Notes under the pieces: model-generated
Told to the model about the DNA's origin: nothing
The model's input: only the letters and a program-made list of their open reading frames with translations
Database searches by the model: none
Made by a program: the position numbers and the translations under genes
Assembly: GCA_020635195.1 (NCBI GenBank)
Contig: JACKAG010000005.1
Span: forward strand, 81,640 to 145,639
Direction of reading: 5' to 3'
DNA: 64,000 nucleotides
Source of the DNA: Deltaproteobacteria bacterium
Lineage (GTDB): Bacteria > Bdellovibrionota_B > Oligoflexia > Oligoflexales > Bog-1112
Part shown: piece after piece, positions 7,792-17,112 of the stretch
How the letters are laid out: every line of letters starts with the position of its first letter
Position numbering within the stretch: position 1 is the stretch's first letter

Positions 7792-9624
7792 ATGAAAACT
7801 ATCCTACTGATTTCAATCCTGCTTCTGGGCAGCGCATGCCAGAAATCATCTTCAGAAGACAATTCTGCATCAACAACAACATCCAATGCTCAGGTTGGAA
7901 CACTTTTAATTCAGCCAAAGGTCACTCCTCCGGTACAATCCAACACGCCGGATAATTTTCAGAGTGGCTTTCAGCTGGCAGCTCTGCGCTTACAGAACCC
8001 TGCGGCATATCAGAAAATACGCAAGCTGATGCTGACGACAGAGCTAAGCACACAGCTCTGCGGAAGTATCGACCGCTCCAGTGATCCCACAAAATACAGC
8101 GCATGTGTGGCTGCTGCATATGTCAAAGAATCCTTTTTCCTTGGAGAAGGTCCCTCTGATCTTGCAAGCCTGACCCAGAAAATCGATTCGCGTATGGAGG
8201 ATATTTTCCGCAATAACGACTGGTCCTATATGCCCTGTTTTGATGAAAACAATACGGCAGGCGGGAGCTACTATGCGGATAACAACCCGACATCCGCTTC
8301 TGTGACAAAAGAGTATCCTGCATTTTCTCTTGTCACGATGAGCCCGGAGCATAGCTTCTCTGACGGAACCTCATATAACCTGGGTATGACGGCCTACCTG
8401 TCCTGTAAGGGCTATCTCGATGGAGCAGCCTCTACTTCATCTTCCAAAAGCTGGGTTGCTTTCGGAAGAAAAGACGGGAATTACTATATCCACGAAGGAT
8501 CTACAGCAGGGCTCGGATCTCTGGCTCAATACAGCAGTAACGGAAATCTGGAACTGTTCTTTGCTCTTGGAAGTCCTGCTGATTCTATTCCTGATAATTT
8601 TATCGATGAACTGGCTGCAACAAACAACTCAAGCACCGGCCTGATACATATGAAGAGTTTTGCAGACACAGGACTACTGGAGCTAACCATGACTGGTTCA
8701 GGCTTCAACAGTCATGATTGCGGAACCCATATCATCACTAACGGATCTCTGCTCTTCATCAAAACCAATGAAAACACCTATGGAGCCTGCTCCTCCGATG
8801 ACGATGGAGTGGGTACTCCACACAAAGATACCAGTGACGGAAACCGAAGCTACGACTCATCAAAAAGCGATAAAACATACTGTATCGATGTCAGCGGCAG
8901 CTCATCTATCAGCGCCTTTGATTCCACCACTCCATGTGAAGATCAGGGACTGACCAGCAGTGCCTTTGCACTCGACAGCCTCAGTCGCAGCACATTCAAA
9001 TCAAAATATGCCGGATACCTTTTCAGCAAGGACCCTGATATCAATGAAGTCATTTATGTTCCGGTTCAGGGGGACCCTGTCGGAGAAGACACAGAAACCC
9101 ATGCATTTGAAAAAAGTAGTATTTCCGGCAACACCATCAGCACAAGCTGTGGAAGCAGTGGAGAAAGCTCATCCTTTGAACTCAAATATAGCCTGAATCT
9201 TGCTTCTGATCTGTCTGCTCGTATTGCTGCTGTCAAGCAGTCCAATGCGACAGATTTCGATGAAACAGCCTTTAAAGAAAAATTTAACGAGCGACTGAAA
9301 GCCGCTTCAGACGCAAAACTCAGTTTCAGTGTCTCTGCTTCAGCTGGCGGTATCAAATGGGCAGATTTTGATATGGCTCTCAAACTCAGTATTGATGGTC
9401 AGCAGGTCGCAAGTGCAAACTATCAGGAAGCCGATGATCATACGAAAGGCTCCCAGGTCAAAACAATCGATCTGGATTTATCCGGGATAAGTTCTGATTC
9501 GACCTTCACGCTGACTGCAAGCGGAAGCCTGGGCCTTGGTTGCACGACCAGTTCCGGAACAGGTACCGCCTCCGTTAAACTGGGCTTTCCACGCCTGACA
9601 TATACAGCAAAAACAGAGGGCTGA
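7792..9624 (+). CDS. Large predicted lipoprotein
   Basis: A 610-residue protein with a short lipoprotein signal (LLLGSAC, lipidated Cys16). The mature part is rich in Ser, Thr, Asp and Asn with scattered cysteines, and looks beta-rich; the last 120 residues alternate like a jelly-roll or Ig-type domain. No family recognised. It stands alone between divergent and convergent neighbours. A short perfect palindrome (GAGGGCTG/CAGCCCTC) lies across the stop codon at 9617-9634 but has no T-run. Surface location is inferred. Confidence 0.7.
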   Translation: MKTILLISILLLGSACQKSSSEDNSASTTTSNAQVGTLLIQPKVTPPVQSNTPDNFQSGFQLAALRLQNPAAYQKIRKLMLTTELSTQLCGSIDRSSDPTKYSACVAAAYVKESFFLGEGPSDLASLTQKIDSRMEDIFRNNDWSYMPCFDENNTAGGSYYADNNPTSASVTKEYPAFSLVTMSPEHSFSDGTSYNLGMTAYLSCKGYLDGAASTSSSKSWVAFGRKDGNYYIHEGSTAGLGSLAQYSSNGNLELFFALGSPADSIPDNFIDELAATNNSSTGLIHMKSFADTGLLELTMTGSGFNSHDCGTHIITNGSLLFIKTNENTYGACSSDDDGVGTPHKDTSDGNRSYDSSKSDKTYCIDVSGSSSISAFDSTTPCEDQGLTSSAFALDSLSRSTFKSKYAGYLFSKDPDINEVIYVPVQGDPVGEDTETHAFEKSSISGNTISTSCGSSGESSSFELKYSLNLASDLSARIAAVKQSNATDFDETAFKEKFNERLKAASDAKLSFSVSASAGGIKWADFDMALKLSIDGQQVASANYQEADDHTKGSQVKTIDLDLSGISSDSTFTLTASGSLGLGCTTSSGTGTASVKLGFPRLTYTAKTEG

Positions 9625-9658
9625 CAGCCCTCTCAGGCTCACTTATCCCGGGAACATC

Positions 9659-10132
9659 CTATGAAAGCAGGCTTTTTAACATCCAGGCTGTTTTTTCATG
9701 AAATTCAATCCTGGAGCCAAGAAGGCTGTTTGTTCCTTCATCATTCGCCCCTTCAAGAACCGGAAGAATTTCCTTGGCTGTCCTGACAACCTGCTCATGG
9801 TCCGCAAGAAGATTCGCGATCATCTGAGAAGAGTCGATATCTGGTGCCGGGTCTTCCTGAACTGAGCTCAGCTGACTGAATTCGCTATAAGATCCGGGGG
9901 CTTTGACTCCAAGAACCCGAATCCTCTCTGCAATCTCGTCCACAGCAAGAGCCAGGGCTGTATAATGCTGCTCAAACATAAGATGGAGATTCTGAAACAT
10001 AGGGCCGGTCACGTTCCAGTGATATTTGTGAGTTTTCAGATACAGAGTATACGTTTCAGCCAGCAGTTTTGACATGCCTTTTGCAATATCCGAACGTCTG
10101 GATTCACTGATCCCGGTATTGATCGTACTCAA
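9659..10132 (-). CDS. dps: Dps family ferritin-like DNA-binding/iron-storage protein
   Basis: A 157-residue protein with the Dps core: LYLKTHKYHWNVTGP, then NLHLMFEQHY, then DEIAERIRVLG, holding the His and Asp/Glu ligands of the ferroxidase site at the dimer interface. The likely start is the TTG at 10132 (product begins with STINTGIS after Met), because AGGGGG lies six bases upstream, the N-terminus then matches typical Dps proteins, and the overlap with the methyltransferase gene disappears. Dps assembles as a dodecamer, oxidises and stores iron and protects DNA from peroxide. It follows the methyltransferase gene by 10 bp, so the two may be co-transcribed. Confidence 0.93.
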   Translation of the reverse strand: MSTINTGISESRRSDIAKGMSKLLAETYTLYLKTHKYHWNVTGPMFQNLHLMFEQHYTALALAVDEIAERIRVLGVKAPGSYSEFSQLSSVQEDPAPDIDSSQMIANLLADHEQVVRTAKEILPVLEGANDEGTNSLLGSRIEFHEKTAWMLKSLLS

Positions 10133-10142
10133 CAGCAGCCCC

Positions 10143-10991
10143 CTATTTTTCTGCGACAATATAAGCGACCCATGCCTCGCAAGGCTCACCTTCGCTTACT
10201 CTGCTATACTCGCCGTTCCCCTCACCATCTTCGTCATTGCCTTCCCAGTATACATGAGTTCTGGAAAAACCTGCCTCTGTCAGCAGATCTCTGAGCTCAG
10301 GAATGGACCACATTCTCCAGTCATAAGAAAAGACCTTCTCACGCTTTTTCTCACCATAGCGTTTAAAGTGAATATAGAACTGTGCAAAATTGGTCACCGG
10401 ATCAAAGCTATCCTGATCCCAGAAATAACTGAACTGCTCGTCCTCATATTCTGTCTCTTCTTCATTGGGTTCACAGCACTTGCTCCCCCCGAAACAGTCA
10501 AGAAAGAGCAGCCCACCTTCATTCAAAGAAGCATAGACCGATCTGAAATAGCGGAGCAGAACCGGACGCTGTTTAAAACAAAAATAACTGAAGTTTAAAG
10601 CGCAGACCAAGTCAGCCCCAGGCAGAGGCCCTTCCAGAACATCTTGTTCAGACAAAACAAGCCTATCCCGTTCATCCTGGCTTAACTGAGCCAGGTAATG
10701 AGTCTTACCATAATCTAAGGGATCAGGATCATTGTCGATGCCACTTGCCCGATAGTGATCCTGCAGGCGAACCCAGGCGCAGGATAAAGCGAAAGCACCA
10801 CAAAAATCTTCCCGGAGATGAGCAGGATCACGCCCTTTCAGCTCACGATAGACCCGTTCAAGAAACAGAACGTCTTCTTCTGGTGATTGCACTGATTTTT
10901 GATAAAATTCGTACCGGTCAAAGTCAGCAAGCTGAATCTGAGCTGACTTCCGGACACGTTGCCGCCTCTCTCTTCGATGCCTTCGGACCAC
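10143..10991 (-). CDS. Class I SAM-dependent methyltransferase
   Basis: A 282-residue protein with the Rossmann methyltransferase order. The usual SAM-binding glycine loop appears in altered form (LREDFCGAFALSCAWV), followed by an acidic residue ending strand 2 (SGIDNDPDPL), motif II (ADLVCALNFSYFCF) and post-motif strand (EGGLLFLDCFGG). The GTG start has AAGGAGG five bases upstream. The substrate cannot be told from sequence. The C-terminal 40 residues are acidic and glycine-rich. It lies between yhbY and dps on the same strand, probably in one transcript. Confidence 0.8.
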   Translation of the reverse strand: MVRRHRRERRQRVRKSAQIQLADFDRYEFYQKSVQSPEEDVLFLERVYRELKGRDPAHLREDFCGAFALSCAWVRLQDHYRASGIDNDPDPLDYGKTHYLAQLSQDERDRLVLSEQDVLEGPLPGADLVCALNFSYFCFKQRPVLLRYFRSVYASLNEGGLLFLDCFGGSKCCEPNEEETEYEDEQFSYFWDQDSFDPVTNFAQFYIHFKRYGEKKREKVFSYDWRMWSIPELRDLLTEAGFSRTHVYWEGNDEDGEGNGEYSRVSEGEPCEAWVAYIVAEK

Positions 10992-11018
10992 AAATCCTCC
11001 TTCATCTCAGTGATCACT

Positions 11019-11339
11019 TTACTTCTCATCAGGAAGCTGAATCATAGCTTTCTTTCTGTCTTTGTCCCCCGGAAAAGCCCTCCGGTAAAACAGCGCAGTC
11101 CTCCCCAGAGTCTGTACCAGAGCAGCTCCGCTCAGAACTTCTAAGTCCCTGACCATCCTGAGAAAATCATCTCGCTCATCACAGCGAATCTTTACTTTTA
11201 TCAGCTCATGAGCCTGCAGGCAAAGCTGCATCTCTTTTGCTACCGCCTCTGTAACCCCTTCCTTACCTATCATCAGCACAGGCTTCATGGAATGGGCCAA
11301 CCCTTTCAGGTACTTCTCTTGCTTACGTGTCAGCTTCAT
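11019..11339 (-). CDS. yhbY: YhbY-like CRM-domain RNA-binding protein
   Basis: A 106-residue protein covering the whole CRS1-YhbY (CRM) domain: start LTRKQEKYLKGLAHSMKP, the GxxG-type loop GKEGVT, the strand ELIKVKI and the end GRTALFYRR. YhbY binds pre-50S ribosomal particles and helps large-subunit assembly. Length and architecture are as in most bacteria, with about ten extra basic residues at the C-terminus. It is the first gene of a likely three-gene run with the methyltransferase and dps. Confidence 0.93.
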   Translation of the reverse strand: MKLTRKQEKYLKGLAHSMKPVLMIGKEGVTEAVAKEMQLCLQAHELIKVKIRCDERDDFLRMVRDLEVLSGAALVQTLGRTALFYRRAFPGDKDRKKAMIQLPDEK

Positions 11340-11668
11340 CGTCTGTCTTTCAAAATTAACAGAAATTTTTACTGTTTTTTAAACATAACAATTTTTTCCG
11401 ATCCGGATATCCAGGGGCGGACATTTCTGTAACCATCAATCAAACCATACATTCTGACAGCTTTCGGGCTGAAAGCCTCAGAATCTGTCCATCTGCCAGA
11501 AATCCAGGACAGCCTGTATAGCACAGATTCGTGCCTTTAAATATCGTGAAATCATGGGATTTGCCTGTTCAGATCAGATTTCTCTGAAAATGCTGGATTC
11601 TTTTGATTTTTATGTTTAAAATTTCGGGTTTTTCTCTAAAGCGCACCTTCGATCTGAGGAGAAGCACA

Positions 11669-12091
11669 GTGGCTGAAAAAAATATCCGTGTGATTACACT
11701 GGGTATTGTACGGCATCCGGATGGGAGCATTCTCCTGGATACGACGACAGACCCAAAGCGCAATCTCAGTTTTCTGAGGCCGCTCGGAGGCGGCGTGGAT
11801 TTTTCCGAAAGCTGTGAGGACGCCATCGCCCGGGAATTCAAAGAAGAAATCTCAGCTGATGTCCGGGACTGCACGCTGCTCAGCGTCTTTGAAAATATTT
11901 TTGAGTACAACGGCGAGCCGGGCCATGAAATCGTCTTTTTCTATGAACTCACGCTCTCTGAGCGGAGTTTCTATGAGAGAGCTGAAATTCCTGTCAGGGA
12001 AGGGGCTGAAGTCAGAATCGCCAGATGGTATCCCAGAGAGGATCTGAAAACAAAAGTGATTTTTCCCCCTCAGATCCTGAAATTTCTGTAA
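11669..12091 (+). CDS. Nudix hydrolase
   Basis: A 140-residue protein (GTG start at 11669, GAGGAG upstream; a longer frame from 11603 lacks a ribosome site). The Nudix box is present from GGVDFSE through AREFKEEI, giving the metal-binding REFxEE helix, although the usual glycine after EE is replaced. Such enzymes hydrolyse nucleoside diphosphates linked to another group; the substrate is unknown. It starts about 330 bp from yhbY on the opposite strand and converges on the giant lipoprotein gene, 6 bp away. Confidence 0.88.
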   Translation: MAEKNIRVITLGIVRHPDGSILLDTTTDPKRNLSFLRPLGGGVDFSESCEDAIAREFKEEISADVRDCTLLSVFENIFEYNGEPGHEIVFFYELTLSERSFYERAEIPVREGAEVRIARWYPREDLKTKVIFPPQILKFL

Positions 12092-12097
12092 AGTGGC

Positions 12098-15000
12098 TCA
12101 ATATCTTATGATGTATGCGGCGCCGGCATCAGCACCCGAGTTATCACTGCTGGCGGATTTTGGCGTATTGACTGTACTGAACTCCGTACTGTCTTCCATG
12201 GAAGAACCAACCACAATAGACTGGCTGTCCATGGCAACAGTCCCAGCAAAATTATCCAGAGCATCGTGATTCGATGCCTTCAGAAATGCCGCCTGACTCC
12301 ACGTAGTCCCGGATCTGCTGAAGACATAAGCAGCACCATAGTCTGTGGCAGAATCCGCTGCTGATGTCGTCCCATTGATAACGGATGTCCCTGCACTGCC
12401 TTCTGCCGGAGCTCCGACCACAATGTAATCCCCTTCCACCGCAACAGAAGTTCCGAATAAAGCCTCTTCATGAGGATTCGATGGCTTAAGAAAGGCCTGC
12501 TGTGCCCATAAACCTCCGGACTTAACAAAGACATAAGCAGCACCCGCATTCGATAACGATCCATCACTACTTGCTGTCGATCCGTTGATAATGGTACCCG
12601 CTGCACTATCCTCCCCTACTGAACCTGCCACAATCGTGTCCCCTGAAAGTGAAATCGAGGCACCGATAAAATCACCATTATCAATCACAGGAGTCGATAA
12701 ATAAGCCTCCTGCGCCCAGGTGCTTCCGCTTCTCTGAAACACCCACACTGCACCAAACCCGACACCAGCATAGTTACTACAGGCGGTATTTGGAGAGTTC
12801 ACAACGACATCTCTACAGTTTGAGCTCTGGGTTGATACGACAGCAAGATCTCCATCGATATCGACAGCCTGGCCCACTCCGGACAGACTACCCCCGTTCT
12901 GATAGACCTTCAGATAAGCTTCCTGAGCCCAGGTCCCCGTAGTTCTTTTAAAGACATAAGCGGCTCCTTTTCCTGACCCCGTATTATCAGCGCTGGCCGT
13001 TGTTCCGTTTGTCACCGTATTATCGATACTATCTTCACCTGTTGCTCCGACAATGACGGTGTCGGTATCAATCGCAACAGATTTCCCAAAAAGATCTCCT
13101 GCATCGTTGTTAGGAGCTTTCAGATATGCGCTTTGTGTCCATGTGCTTCCACTTCTGGTAAAAATATAGACCGCCCCTGAATCTCCGTTGGTATCATCTG
13201 AAGATGCAGATGAACCATTGGTCACTGTTGTCTGATTGCTATCCTCGTAAGGAGCTCCGACCACAAGAGTATTGCCGGAAATCGCAACAGATGTTCCGAA
13301 TTTATCGTCAGCACCCGCATTAGATGCTTTAATAAACGCCTCAGGAGACCAGGTTACCCCTGATTTCCGGTAAACCCACACAGCTCCGGAATTCGACAGA
13401 TTTTCATCACAGCTTAGCGAGGCTCCACCGCTCAGATCTGAAATACTGCTCTGATTACAGTCTTCATTAGCAGAACCAACCACCAGAGTATCTCCGGAAA
13501 CTGCCACAACAGAAGCGAACTGATCATCATTGTTAGTGCTACCACTGGCCAGGGGTTTGATATAAGTACCCTGAACAAATCCATAATGAAAACCCGATGA
13601 ACTGACAACAGAGCTTGTATTGCCGGCAAGATCCTGAGCACGAATATTCACATAATAGACGTTACCAGCAGTCAACGAAAGATCTGTAAATGTGTAGGTA
13701 CTGACATTTCCAGCACTGGTCCATGTCCTGACATCCGTATCACCAGAAGAGCTGCCAACGCTGAGTTCATAAGCCTGAATGCCTGTAAGATTATCTGTCG
13801 ATGCTGTCCAGCTTATGGCTGCTGTCGTAGTTGCAGATACTGCCTCACCTCCGTCAGAAAGACCTGATGGCGCGGACGGAGCTGTGTCGTCGTGCCAGAT
13901 AAAGTCACTGACGCAGCTACTTTCATTTCCGGCAGAATCTCTGAATTTTGCATACACATAGGTCTTTGCATTCGTAGCGGAAAGACTCCACTGCGTTTTG
14001 CTTGTCGCATAGGTTTCCCAGGAGCCTCCTGATGCACAGCCCGCTGTGTTCGTCACATACATCTCAGTCGCCCCAGTAGACGAAAGAAATAAGGTATTTT
14101 TAAGAGCAGATGTGTACTCACTACTGCCAATTGTCAGACTATTAGAGGAGGGGGCTATATCATCATGAATAACAGAATCACCGACACAGCTGCTCTGACC
14201 TGCCGCATTCCGGAACATCGCATACACAAAGACTGTCCCGTTTGTTTTCGAGAGATTCCATGAACGGCTTGTACTGTAGCTTTCCCATGACCCTGATGAG
14301 CAATCCGCAGAGTCACTCACCAGCATTTCTGACGCTCCCGACGACTGCAGAGTCAATGTAACAGAGGATGAGGTCACATACTCTGACCCTGAATTAATCT
14401 GAACGGTGCTACTGGCAGGGGCTGTGATGGCTGTCCCTATCTTAAATTCTCTGCAATCACTGGTATGACCAAAAACATCGCCGAATTTTGCATAAATCGT
14501 TCCACTGACACTGGAATAACTGACCGGATCTGAACTCAAAACCGTCCATTCACCCTCTGAACAATCCGCTGTCTGAGAGATATAAACCTGGTCAACCAGA
14601 GCCCTGTGAGTAAAGACCAGAGAATAGTCCGGCGCAGTCCCTCCGGCAGAAACCGTCACTTCTTTGAAGTAATCATCTGAGCAGGGAAATTCGACCGACA
14701 CCGGTGGACTGGGAAGGTCCCTCCCTAAAGCAGAAGTCCCCGTTTGCGGCATCATCCGTATACAAAATGATATCTGAACAGAGCCACAAATCCCTTTATT
14801 CATCAGGTGATTTACCACTTCTTTAACCTGAGGAATCTGAGACTGATAAGAAAGGCCAGAACAGACATCAGAATCGGCACTCTCGCCAAAAAGTGAGAAA
14901 GTCGAATCTGTCATCACAAAAGGCTCAGAATACTGAGGCTCAAATTCCTGTGAAACCTCTAAACTAAAAGCCTGTTGATTTTCCAGAACCCCCTGATCGA

Positions 15001-15208
15001 AAACTCCAGAGCCACCATCAGAGCTACCTGATCGCAGGGCCGCAGAGATCTCAAAGCCCTGCAACTCTGCCGCCTGACTACTCACCTGCTCTGCTGTTGT
15101 CGCCAGCTGAGTGCTTTTGATCTCTTTTAACTGACGAGGGGAACAGGCCACCCCTAATAAGATGAACAGAGCTCCGGTTAATCCGAAGCGTACTTGTAAA
15201 GCAGGCAT
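12098..15208 (-). CDS. Giant lipoprotein with Ig-like, Fn3 and FG-GAP propeller repeats
   Basis: About 1036 residues, starting at the ATG at 15208 (GTGGAG upstream) with a lipoprotein signal ending in LLGVAC. An alternative ATG lies ten codons earlier. After about 250 residues come two Ig-like modules each with paired cysteines and ending in HDD, then a fibronectin type III module (PSAPSGLSD to the AQDLAGN strand). The C-terminal half has eight or so FG-GAP/integrin-alpha-like blades of about 60 residues, each with FGxSVAxxGDTxVVGxxxED and GAxYVFxRSGxTW. Such proteins are surface adhesins or binding scaffolds. The signal and repeats are seen; adhesion is inferred. Confidence 0.88.
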   Translation of the reverse strand: MPALQVRFGLTGALFILLGVACSPRQLKEIKSTQLATTAEQVSSQAAELQGFEISAALRSGSSDGGSGVFDQGVLENQQAFSLEVSQEFEPQYSEPFVMTDSTFSLFGESADSDVCSGLSYQSQIPQVKEVVNHLMNKGICGSVQISFCIRMMPQTGTSALGRDLPSPPVSVEFPCSDDYFKEVTVSAGGTAPDYSLVFTHRALVDQVYISQTADCSEGEWTVLSSDPVSYSSVSGTIYAKFGDVFGHTSDCREFKIGTAITAPASSTVQINSGSEYVTSSSVTLTLQSSGASEMLVSDSADCSSGSWESYSTSRSWNLSKTNGTVFVYAMFRNAAGQSSCVGDSVIHDDIAPSSNSLTIGSSEYTSALKNTLFLSSTGATEMYVTNTAGCASGGSWETYATSKTQWSLSATNAKTYVYAKFRDSAGNESSCVSDFIWHDDTAPSAPSGLSDGGEAVSATTTAAISWTASTDNLTGIQAYELSVGSSSGDTDVRTWTSAGNVSTYTFTDLSLTAGNVYYVNIRAQDLAGNTSSVVSSSGFHYGFVQGTYIKPLASGSTNNDDQFASVVAVSGDTLVVGSANEDCNQSSISDLSGGASLSCDENLSNSGAVWVYRKSGVTWSPEAFIKASNAGADDKFGTSVAISGNTLVVGAPYEDSNQTTVTNGSSASSDDTNGDSGAVYIFTRSGSTWTQSAYLKAPNNDAGDLFGKSVAIDTDTVIVGATGEDSIDNTVTNGTTASADNTGSGKGAAYVFKRTTGTWAQEAYLKVYQNGGSLSGVGQAVDIDGDLAVVSTQSSNCRDVVVNSPNTACSNYAGVGFGAVWVFQRSGSTWAQEAYLSTPVIDNGDFIGASISLSGDTIVAGSVGEDSAAGTIINGSTASSDGSLSNAGAAYVFVKSGGLWAQQAFLKPSNPHEEALFGTSVAVEGDYIVVGAPAEGSAGTSVINGTTSAADSATDYGAAYVFSRSGTTWSQAAFLKASNHDALDNFAGTVAMDSQSIVVGSSMEDSTEFSTVNTPKSASSDNSGADAGAAYIIRY

Positions 15209-15368
15209 CAGTGAAACTCCACATATCTGTAGGCTCATTTCTATGCTGTATTTCCTATCGTCTGATATGAGGATATGTTAAATATTATTACATATATGAA
15301 TAATAACAAATAGTTATCAAAAACCATCCTTTATGCCACAAAATCCGGGGCAAGAATCTGTCTTCGTG

Positions 15369-15416
15369 CAGCAATTCCCCGCTGGGTCTAAAACCCTTGC
15401 TATCAAAGGGTTTTGA
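15369..15416 (-). repeat. Half copy of the 67-bp palindromic MITE
   Basis: Begins CAGCAATTCCCCGCTGGG and matches the left arm and loop of the palindrome at 23940-24006 for about 47 bases, then diverges after gggtttt. It is therefore a truncated or decayed copy. It lies in the gene-free stretch upstream of the giant lipoprotein gene. Confidence 0.85.
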
Positions 15417-15496
15417 AATATTGTCTCCGCAGAATTTTTTGCCATATAAATATTTATTATTAAGCTCTTAGCTGAACCTCAGATCGGATCAGCGCC

Positions 15497-15610
15497 TTAT
15501 GTCAGCTATCCCCTCAGATATACAGCTTTTATACAGCTTTTTTTATGCGGAGAACCACTCCATTTTTGCCTTTAGTTTTGGAAGGTTACATGCTGGCGGG
15601 GGAATTGCTG
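15497..15610 (+). repeat. Diverged solo right end of the 17-kb DDE insertion sequence
   Basis: Aligns with the right end of the insertion sequence at 18646-18758: both contain a TCAG-rich stretch, then a TGCGGAGA-like core with a CACT after it, an AT-rich segment, and end in TGGCGGGG(G)AATTGCTG. The transposase is absent, so this is a solo end or a MITE relative. Short open frames across it are not supported as genes. Confidence 0.65.
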
Positions 15611-15892
15611 GTCTTCGTGCCTCTCCGAAATCCGAAAGAACTGAAGATCTGCGAAGATAGCCCCAGACGAGGACTTTTAATCCGAAAATACAGAATAAAG
15701 ATTCTACAGACGTCCAGACGACTTCTTCTGGAGGGTTCTGCTTTTGACCAGATATACATCCAACATCGCGTATCCGGCAGCTCTGTCACCTAAATTCCAT
15801 CAGGACAGGGTTTTAAATGGCATAGAAAAAGGAGATAAGTAAAGATTACACTCTGGCCCTGATCTGACGTGAGTTGGGTTGTGGCTGGGTAT

Positions 15893-15929
15893 GTGTCATC
15901 TAAAACGCTCGTTTTGGATGACACTTTTT
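15893..15929 (+). terminator. Rho-independent terminator, orphan
   Basis: A 15-bp stem with one T-G pair (GTGTCATCTAAAACG paired with CGTTTTGGATGACAC) and a two-base loop is followed by TTTTT. No intact + strand gene lies within 600 bp upstream, so it probably ended a gene now lost from the decayed region. Confidence 0.75.
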
Positions 15930-15931
15930 GC

Positions 15932-16085
15932 TGAGATGTGGCTGATCGATGAAGAAAAGGCTCTGGATATAAAAAAAGCGGCCTTCACAGCTGAGGAGCG
16001 CTATGCCTGTCAGAATGGGTTATCCTGAATCAGAGATTTGAATCAGAGTGTTGCAGGAATGAAGCATCTACATCCGCAGGAAAAA
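15932..16085 (+). pseudogene. Possible fragment of a Rpn-type (PD-(D/E)XK) nuclease C-terminus
   Basis: One frame reads EEKALDIKK, then FTAEERYACQNGLS, a stop, and IRDLNQSVAGMK. This resembles the helical tail (AEERYAYxxxLxxxRDLxxVI) common to Rpn/transposase-like nucleases, broken by an in-frame stop. No start codon or ribosome site is visible. The match is short, and a chance resemblance cannot be excluded. Confidence 0.3.
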
Positions 16086-16145
16086 AAATCGTCGTCAGGC
16101 ATCGATAATATCATCAGAGAATTCTGTTCAAACGCTGCGCTTTCG

Positions 16146-16718
16146 TTAATTTAAGCTGTTTTGATTCAGAATCTTTAAAAGCTCTATATTTTCATCATGA
16201 AAACGCATGGCCAAAGAGAAGGGGTATTCATGAGTGTGCTTGTGTTGCTCTGCCTTCGCCCCTTTCGCGACCAAACTTTGTGCAAACTCTGTATCTCCAT
16301 AGTAAGCAGCCCTATGGAGTGGGGTATAACCATCCATGTCCATCACATTCACATCCGCACCACACTCGATGAGGAGCTTCGAAAGCTCATGGTTGCGACT
16401 CCCTGCTGCAAAACTTAACGGGGATTCGCCTCTATTAGAAGCCTTATTCACATCCGCCCCATACTGGATAAGAAGCTTGGCAATATCTTCATCTTCATTC
16501 GAATTAAATACTGCCAAAAGGAGAGGGGTCTGTCCATACTTGTCAGGCTTATTCACATCCACTCCAGCCTCAAGAAGCAACTCCACAGCCTCCAGATGAC
16601 CATTTTCTGCAGCAGTGATAAGAGGCGTCGCTCCCGATCTGGGTGCTATGGGACTTGCGGCCCCCACAGCCAGATTACTGCCTAAAAGCACAAACAAAAC
16701 TGATAATAAAATTCTCAT
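16146..16718 (-). CDS. Secreted ankyrin-repeat protein A
   Basis: A 190-residue protein. The start at 16718 is fixed by AAAAGGATCACAAC just before the ATG, a leader shared with its paralogues. A Sec signal peptide (MRILLSVLFVLLGSNLAVG) is followed by about five ankyrin repeats of 33 residues with the usual TPLxxAxxxGxxExxxLLLxxGADVN pattern. No other domain. It is very similar to protein C at 20129 in the first 45 residues. An exported protein-binding function is inferred; the target is unknown. It is divergent from the paralogue at 18881, the two being separated by an insertion sequence. Confidence 0.88.
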   Translation of the reverse strand: MRILLSVLFVLLGSNLAVGAASPIAPRSGATPLITAAENGHLEAVELLLEAGVDVNKPDKYGQTPLLLAVFNSNEDEDIAKLLIQYGADVNKASNRGESPLSFAAGSRNHELSKLLIECGADVNVMDMDGYTPLHRAAYYGDTEFAQSLVAKGAKAEQHKHTHEYPFSLAMRFHDENIELLKILNQNSLN

Positions 16719-17103
16719 GTTGTGATCCTTTTCCTGATCCGATGACCTGTTAGATAAAATCCTGTGTGTACAGATCTTGAAAAGATACAAAAAATCAAGA
16801 AAAGTTTCAACAATTACTGAAAAACTCACTCGCAACCCATCGAATATCCTCCGGGATTTTTCACCATTATGGCAATGCTCCCCCCTCCGACTCCGGAAAC
16901 AACAACCCAGATCCTCTCCTTTCCTTTGCAGAACTGAATGCTGAGACTGCCACATTTTATGATGCGTTTTTCAGCTTTTTATGCACAAAGGAAGACGAAA
17001 GCCAGTAAAAAAGTCTGTTTTTGTGCGTTTGCTGATATTTTTTGCAGCTCAGGGCTTTTAAGGAGGCAGAGGGAAACCCCTGAGGAGATTCGGGAGCTTA
17101 GTG
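16719..17103. other. Gene-free stretch upstream of ankyrin gene A
   Basis: About 385 bp with the promoter of the ankyrin gene and no supported gene. A 74-codon frame at 16938-17162 lacks a ribosome site, is low in typical coding character and runs into the insertion sequence end, so it is not called. Base 17103 abuts the target duplication of the insertion sequence. Confidence 0.45.
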
Positions 17104-17112
17104 TAGATCTTT

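Noticed and set aside
9617..9634. Palindrome across a stop codon considered as a terminator
   Set aside because: No T-run follows on either strand.
15545..15793. 82-codon frame in the spacer
   Set aside because: It runs over a solo IS end and has no ribosome site; nothing protein-like is recognised.
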